Shown in pieces: positions 4,519-8,330 of a DNA stretch of 8,330 nt. Position 1 is the first letter of the stretch, and each line of letters opens with the position of its first letter. The stretch comes from an uncultured Collinsella sp. (GTDB taxonomy: Bacteria; Actinomycetota; Coriobacteriia; Coriobacteriales; Coriobacteriaceae): NCBI GenBank assembly GCA_900556705.1, contig USPT01000042.1, positions 1 through 8,330 on the forward strand. Reading direction: 5' to 3'. Made by a program: the position numbers and the translations under genes. Under the pieces are notes generated by a model. The model saw only the letters and a list, made by a program, of their open reading frames with translations, searched no databases and was not told the origin of the DNA.

Positions 4519-7398
4519 TTATTGAGCATCAAGTTGAGCCTGACGCTCCCGGTCACGCCTGAGCAACGGCGCCAAAAACTTGCCCGTATAACTCTGCGGA
4601 CAGTCCGCAACCTGCTCCGGTGTACCCGAAACCACAACGGTTCCGCCGCCGTTACCGCCCTCGGGACCCATATCGATCAGGCGGTCGGCAACCTTGATGA
4701 CATCAAGGTTGTGCTCAATCACCAGCACCGTGTTGCCCGCATCGACCAAGCGCTGCAGCACATCGAGCAGCTGGCGGACGTCCTCAAAATGAAGACCGGT
4801 CGTCGGCTCGTCCAAAATATAGAACGTCTTGCCCGTCTGGCGTCGATGAAGCTCCTTGGCGAGCTTCACACGCTGCGCCTCGCCGCCCGAGAGCGTCGTG
4901 GCGGGCTGGCCCAGGCTCACGTAGCCTAAGCCTACATCGTACAGCGTCTGGAGCTTGCGCTTAATCTGCGGGATATTCCCAAAGAAGGCCAGCGCCTCGG
5001 TGACGCTCATGTCGAGCATGTCCGAGATGGTCTTGCCACGGTAGGTGACCTCGAGTGTCTCGCGGTTGTAGCGTTTACCGCCGCAAACTTCGCAGGGAAC
5101 GTAGATATCGGGAAGGAAGTGCATCTCGATCTTGATCTGCCCGTCGCCCTTGCACGCCTCACAGCGCCCGCCACTCACATTAAAGGAGAAACGACCCGGC
5201 GAGTAGCCGCGCGCCTTCGACTCCGGCGTACTCGCAAACAGCGCGCGAAGATCATCCCACAGGCCGATATAGGTAGCAGGGTTGGAACGCGGCGTGCGGC
5301 CAATCGGCGACTGGTCGATATCGATAACCTTATCGATACACTCGATGCCCTCGATTTTCTTATACGGACCCACGGGGCGCGTCGAGCGGTGAATGGCATT
5401 CGTAAGGGCAGGCGCAATGGTGTCGGTAACCAGGGAGCTCTTACCCGATCCCGACACGCCGGTAACAACCGTAAGCGTACCAAACTCGATCTGGGCAGTA
5501 ACGTTTTTGAGGTTGTTGGCTCGAGCGCCCGTAATTTTAAGGCAGCCGCGACCGGGCTTGCGCCGTTCATCAGGCACCCGGATCATTCGTTTGCCGGTCA
5601 GATAAGCGCCCGTCATCGACTCAGGACACGCCATGATATCGGCAGGCGTTCCCGCCGCGACTACGTGCCCGCCGTTGACGCCGGCGCCGGGCCCCATGTC
5701 GATCACGTAGTCGGCGGCACGAATTGTATCCTCGTCGTGTTCGACGACGATAACGGTATTGCCGATATCGCGCAGGCGCTCGAGCGTCTTGATCAGGCGC
5801 TCGTTATCACGCTGATGAAGACCGATCGAGGGCTCGTCCAGAATATAGAGCACGCCCATGAGACCCGCGCCGATCTGCGTTGCCAGTCGAATACGCTGTG
5901 CCTCGCCACCGGAAAGCGTCGCCGAGGCACGGTCGAGGGTCAGATAGTCAAGTCCGACATCGACCAGAAAGCGCAAGCGCTCCAGGATTTCCTTAACGAT
6001 GCGCCCGCCGATAAATTGTTGGCGCTCGGTAAGCTCCAAACCCTCAAAAAACTTGAGCGACTCGCGGCACGATAGGCAGCAGACCTCGTAAATGGACTTA
6101 CCGCCTACGGTAACGGCGAGCATCTCGGGGCGCAAACGAGCGCCGTGGCAACTCGAGCACGGCTCCTCGCGGATGTACTTCTCCAAGCGCGCCTTGGTGT
6201 TCTCATTCGTCGTCTCGATATAGCGCTCGTACAGGATATTGCGCACGCCCGAAAACTTGGTATCCCACTGGCTGCGACGTCCGTCGAGCTTTTGGTAGTC
6301 GACCGAGATCTTCGTATCGCCCAGGCCATCCAAGAATGCACGACGCACGCGAGGGGGCAAGTCCTCCCACGGCGTATCGACGCTCACCTTGAAGTGTTTA
6401 CAGACCGCAGCGAAAATCTGCGGATAGTAGTTAGAGTTGCCAAACAGGCTGCCAAAGACCCCGTCGGCGATCGACTTCGAGGGGTCTTCGATTAGGGCCT
6501 CGGCATCGACCGTCTTCTTAAAGCCCAGGCCATCGCACTCGGGGCACGCGCCATAGGGCGCGTTGAACGAGAAATCACGCGGCTGCAGGTCATCGATGGA
6601 GTGTCCATGCTCCGGGCACGCTAACGCCAGCGAATACTCCAGCAACTCGCCTTCGGTCCCCTCGGGAGCGTCGCGGTCGGGCAGCAAGTATACGTTCACA
6701 TTGCCGTGCGCCAGCGCAGTCGCTTGTTCAACGGACTCGGCAATACGGCCCAGCGAGTTCTCGCGAATCACGATGCGGTCGACTACGACCTCGATATCGT
6801 GCTTGAACTTTTTGTCCAGATCGATCGGGTCGTCGAGCGAGCGCACTTCACCGTCGACACGCACGCGGCTAAAGCCCTCGGCGCGAAGGTCCTCAAACAG
6901 TTTGGTGTACTCGCCTTTTCGCCCGCGCACCACCGGTGCCAGCACAAACGCGCGGCGGCCCTCCCCCGCCGCCAAGACCTTGTCGGCAACCTGGTCGGTC
7001 GTCTGACGCTCAATGACGCGGCCGCATTCGGGACAGTGCGGGGTGCCCACACGGGCGAACAGCAGGCGCAGATAGTCATAAATCTCGGTTACGGTGCCAA
7101 CCGTCGAGCGAGGGTTTTTAGACGTCGTCTTTTGGTCGATCGACACCGCCGGCGAAAGGCCGTCGATTGAATCCAAGTCGGGTTTGTCCATCTGGCCCAA
7201 GAACTGGCGCGCATAGCTCGAAAGGCTCTCGACGTATCGACGCTGGCCCTCGGCATAGATAGTGTCAAATGCCAGCGAACTCTTGCCCGAGCCAGAAAGA
7301 CCGGTAATGACCACGAGTTGGTCGCGCGGAATGGAAACATCGATATCACGGAGGTTGTGCTCACGAGCGCCGCGAATAACGATAGAAGAATCAGACAT
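4519..7398 (-). CDS. uvrA: Excinuclease ABC subunit UvrA
   Basis: This 959-residue protein is full length for UvrA, the dimeric ATPase that finds DNA lesions and loads UvrB. Both ABC modules are intact. Walker A GLSGSGKSS is at 33-41, signature LSGGEAQR near 495, and Walker B ILDEPSIGLH near 520. The second Walker A GVSGSGKSS is near 640, the second signature near 830, and the second Walker B ILDEPTTGLH near 855. Zinc motifs include Cys261-x2-His264 with Cys285-x2-Cys288, and CxxC pairs near 744 and 770. The ATG at 7398 is chosen over an in-frame upstream start at 7464 because similarity begins at SIVIRGAREHNL and two ribosome sites precede it: GGAG with a 5-nt gap and AGGAGG with a 12-nt gap. 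It seems to be transcribed alone, under a candidate LexA box (7460-7473), and ends before a hairpin. Confidence 0.98.
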   Translation of the reverse strand: MSDSSIVIRGAREHNLRDIDVSIPRDQLVVITGLSGSGKSSLAFDTIYAEGQRRYVESLSSYARQFLGQMDKPDLDSIDGLSPAVSIDQKTTSKNPRSTVGTVTEIYDYLRLLFARVGTPHCPECGRVIERQTTDQVADKVLAAGEGRRAFVLAPVVRGRKGEYTKLFEDLRAEGFSRVRVDGEVRSLDDPIDLDKKFKHDIEVVVDRIVIRENSLGRIAESVEQATALAHGNVNVYLLPDRDAPEGTEGELLEYSLALACPEHGHSIDDLQPRDFSFNAPYGACPECDGLGFKKTVDAEALIEDPSKSIADGVFGSLFGNSNYYPQIFAAVCKHFKVSVDTPWEDLPPRVRRAFLDGLGDTKISVDYQKLDGRRSQWDTKFSGVRNILYERYIETTNENTKARLEKYIREEPCSSCHGARLRPEMLAVTVGGKSIYEVCCLSCRESLKFFEGLELTERQQFIGGRIVKEILERLRFLVDVGLDYLTLDRASATLSGGEAQRIRLATQIGAGLMGVLYILDEPSIGLHQRDNERLIKTLERLRDIGNTVIVVEHDEDTIRAADYVIDMGPGAGVNGGHVVAAGTPADIMACPESMTGAYLTGKRMIRVPDERRKPGRGCLKITGARANNLKNVTAQIEFGTLTVVTGVSGSGKSSLVTDTIAPALTNAIHRSTRPVGPYKKIEGIECIDKVIDIDQSPIGRTPRSNPATYIGLWDDLRALFASTPESKARGYSPGRFSFNVSGGRCEACKGDGQIKIEMHFLPDIYVPCEVCGGKRYNRETLEVTYRGKTISDMLDMSVTEALAFFGNIPQIKRKLQTLYDVGLGYVSLGQPATTLSGGEAQRVKLAKELHRRQTGKTFYILDEPTTGLHFEDVRQLLDVLQRLVDAGNTVLVIEHNLDVIKVADRLIDMGPEGGNGGGTVVVSGTPEQVADCPQSYTGKFLAPLLRRDRERQAQLDAQ

Positions 7399-7402
7399 GG
7401 AA

Positions 7403-7416
7403 GCTCCTTGCCTCCT
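7403..7416 (-). promoter_or_regulatory. Double ribosome binding site of uvrA
   Basis: AGGAGG (7416-7411) and AAGGAGC (7409-7403) lie in tandem before the ATG at 7398. The nearer one has the usual spacing and decides the start; the farther one is a perfect Shine-Dalgarno core that may act as a standby site. Confidence 0.7.
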
Positions 7417-7426
7417 ATTGCATCGA

Positions 7427-7432
7427 ATCATA
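7427..7432 (-). promoter_or_regulatory. Candidate -10 element of uvrA
   Basis: TATGAT on the minus strand matches the -10 consensus at 5 of 6 positions. It would start a short leader of about 21 nt holding the uvrA ribosome sites. No good -35 hexamer is present 16-18 bp upstream, so the assignment is tentative. It lies in the spacer of a CATCGA/TCGATG dyad (7421-7426 and 7436-7441). Confidence 0.3.
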
Positions 7433-7459
7433 CTGTCGATGAGTTTAGCGCACTCGACG

Positions 7460-7473
7460 CGCACAGATGTTCG
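7460..7473 (-). promoter_or_regulatory. Candidate LexA (SOS) box upstream of uvrA
   Basis: The minus strand reads CGAACATCTGTGCG, one mismatch from the palindrome CGAAC-N4-GTTCG bound by LexA in Firmicutes and Actinobacteria. It lies 61 bp before the uvrA start, just upstream of where a -35 element would be. uvrA is an SOS gene in several bacteria, including B. subtilis. The half-site away from uvrA is perfect and the one nearer uvrA carries the mismatch. It is also 118 bp before the divergent gene, too far to be its obvious operator. Confidence 0.5.
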
Positions 7474-7541
7474 TAATACAAGATTCGCAGACCTTTAGCT
7501 TTGCGTATCGGGCGCTTCGTTTCTCGAGATGCCGTGGAAAG

Positions 7542-7563
7542 GTTACAGTAATCTAATACTGAA
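7542..7563. promoter_or_regulatory. Operator-like dyad upstream of the plus-strand membrane gene
   Basis: GTTACAGTA (7542-7550) and TACTGAAC (7556/7557-7563) form an 8-bp dyad with one bulged A around a spacer of about 6 nt. It ends 28 bp before the ATG at 7592, where an operator or promoter would be expected. No confident -35/-10 pair is visible nearby, so its role is unknown. Confidence 0.3.
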
Positions 7564-7591
7564 CTTAATTTGCCGTAACAGAGGAACGTCC

Positions 7592-8330
7592 ATGACCGAA
7601 GATATCCCCCTTGAAATCACTTCGAGCGACATGGCCAATCTGCCCATATTCATCGCCGTCCTTATCGTGGCCATCGTCGTCGTGCGCGTGTATTTTTCAA
7701 TCAAACACAATGAAAAGCCGCCCATTGCCCGCGTCTTTTGGTGCGCGACGCTTCTCATCCCGCTCGGCATGGTAGCTGCATGGATTACGAATCAATTGCT
7801 CGTAAATGAGGACAGTTCCCTATGGGTCCTTTCTTATTCGGCGCTCGGTGCTGCCGCCGTCGTACTGCTTGTCGAGCCCTTGGTTTCGGGACTTATCGAC
7901 CAAACCGATCTTGAGACGGGAACGGTTGCCTGTATTTGCCGTGACACCCTTGTCATCGCCGCTGTTTCAGCGCTCTCGTTCGTTTCACTCGAAATTGCCT
8001 GCAACGAAACGTTCTATCACATTCCCGCCAACTCATTCGGGTTTTCCGTCGGGCTGCTCGCGACGGTTCTGCTCTCCCTTTATCTGCTGGGACAGCGTCA
8101 TGGAGGCGTCATGGCCCTCGTGCCCGTCGTCTGTTGCATCCTTGGCATTGCCGAGCACTTCGTCATAACGTTTAAAGGCGAAGCCATCCTGCCAAGCGAT
8201 ATCTTGGCCCTTGGCACCGCAATGGAAGTGAGCGAGGGATACGAGTTTACCTTTACCGCCGGAATCGTAACCTCTCTCGCCCTGCTGGAGATTTCCCTGG
8301 GGCTTCTTTCGCTTATCCGACCGCGAAAGC
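7592..8330 (+). CDS. LTA-synthase-family membrane protein, N-terminal part (cut by window edge)
   Basis: The frame is open to the right edge, giving 246 residues of a longer protein. The ATG at 7592 has GAGGAA (7581-7586) 5 nt upstream. About seven hydrophobic segments can be seen, near residues 17-37, 47-70, 77-98, 114-137, 148-167, 172-194 and 219-242. Between the last two is FKGEAILPSDILALGTA (194-210), then MEVSEGYEF. This extracytoplasmic loop pattern resembles the stretch before the last helix in LtaS-like phosphoglycerol transferases of clostridia and Coriobacteriia. In those proteins the membrane part is followed by an outward-facing sulfatase-fold domain that transfers glycerol phosphate or a similar group to envelope polymers. 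The catalytic domain would lie past the window, so the function is an inference; another polytopic membrane protein is possible. It is transcribed divergently from uvrA. Confidence 0.65.
   Translation, partial: MTEDIPLEITSSDMANLPIFIAVLIVAIVVVRVYFSIKHNEKPPIARVFWCATLLIPLGMVAAWITNQLLVNEDSSLWVLSYSALGAAAVVLLVEPLVSGLIDQTDLETGTVACICRDTLVIAAVSALSFVSLEIACNETFYHIPANSFGFSVGLLATVLLSLYLLGQRHGGVMALVPVVCCILGIAEHFVITFKGEAILPSDILALGTAMEVSEGYEFTFTAGIVTSLALLEISLGLLSLIRPRK

Noticed and set aside
5119..6075. A 318-codon open frame on the plus strand
   Set aside because: It is fully antisense to uvrA, across the stretch with the Walker, signature and zinc motifs, and has an Arg-rich low-complexity translation. 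It is a shadow frame.
7399..7464. A longer N terminus for UvrA starting at 7464
   Set aside because: It would overlap the candidate LexA box, -10 and double ribosome site, and UvrA similarity begins only at the ATG at 7398.

Overview
The window holds four complete genes on the minus strand and one gene on the plus strand that runs off the right edge. In transcription order the minus-strand genes are uvrA, a Cys-tRNA(Pro) deacylase of the YbaK/EbsC family, a MurJ-type lipid II flippase, and uvrC. The cut plus-strand gene is divergent from uvrA and encodes the multi-pass membrane part of what looks like an LTA-synthase-family (phosphoglycerol transferase) protein. The base composition is moderately GC-rich. 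The MurJ N-terminal region is of the actinobacterial type, the UvrC cysteine region is unusual, and a candidate SOS box of the Gram-positive type lies near uvrA. Together these suggest a Gram-positive actinobacterium, probably of the class Coriobacteriia (a Collinsella-like gut bacterium). That assignment is from recognition, not from a search.

Layout: positions 1-252 carry no convincing gene but contain a compact nested inverted-repeat structure (7-89) with a promoter-like sequence, followed by a weaker dyad (130-175). Positions 253-2199 are uvrC, 2200-3882 murJ, and 3886-4386 ybaK. These three genes are separated by 0 and 3 bp and almost certainly form one operon. Positions 4387-4518 separate this operon from uvrA with a strong hairpin and a probable promoter. 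Positions 4519-7398 are uvrA. Positions 7399-7591 are a divergent control region containing a candidate LexA box closer to uvrA. Positions 7592-8330 are the partial membrane protein.

Function: UvrA and UvrC are two of the three components of UvrABC excision repair; uvrB is not in the window. The LexA-like box suggests that uvrA is damage-inducible, while uvrC sits in a translation-coupled operon with an envelope gene and a translation-quality-control gene. MurJ and the LTA-synthase-like protein both act in the Gram-positive envelope.

The coding content is mostly housekeeping and I see no defence island, CRISPR array, IS or prophage. The points most worth a second look are the 83-bp nested inverted repeat at the left edge, which could be an invertible promoter, a small mobile element or a structured RNA; the remodelled cysteine cluster of UvrC; and the predicted SOS control of uvrA.
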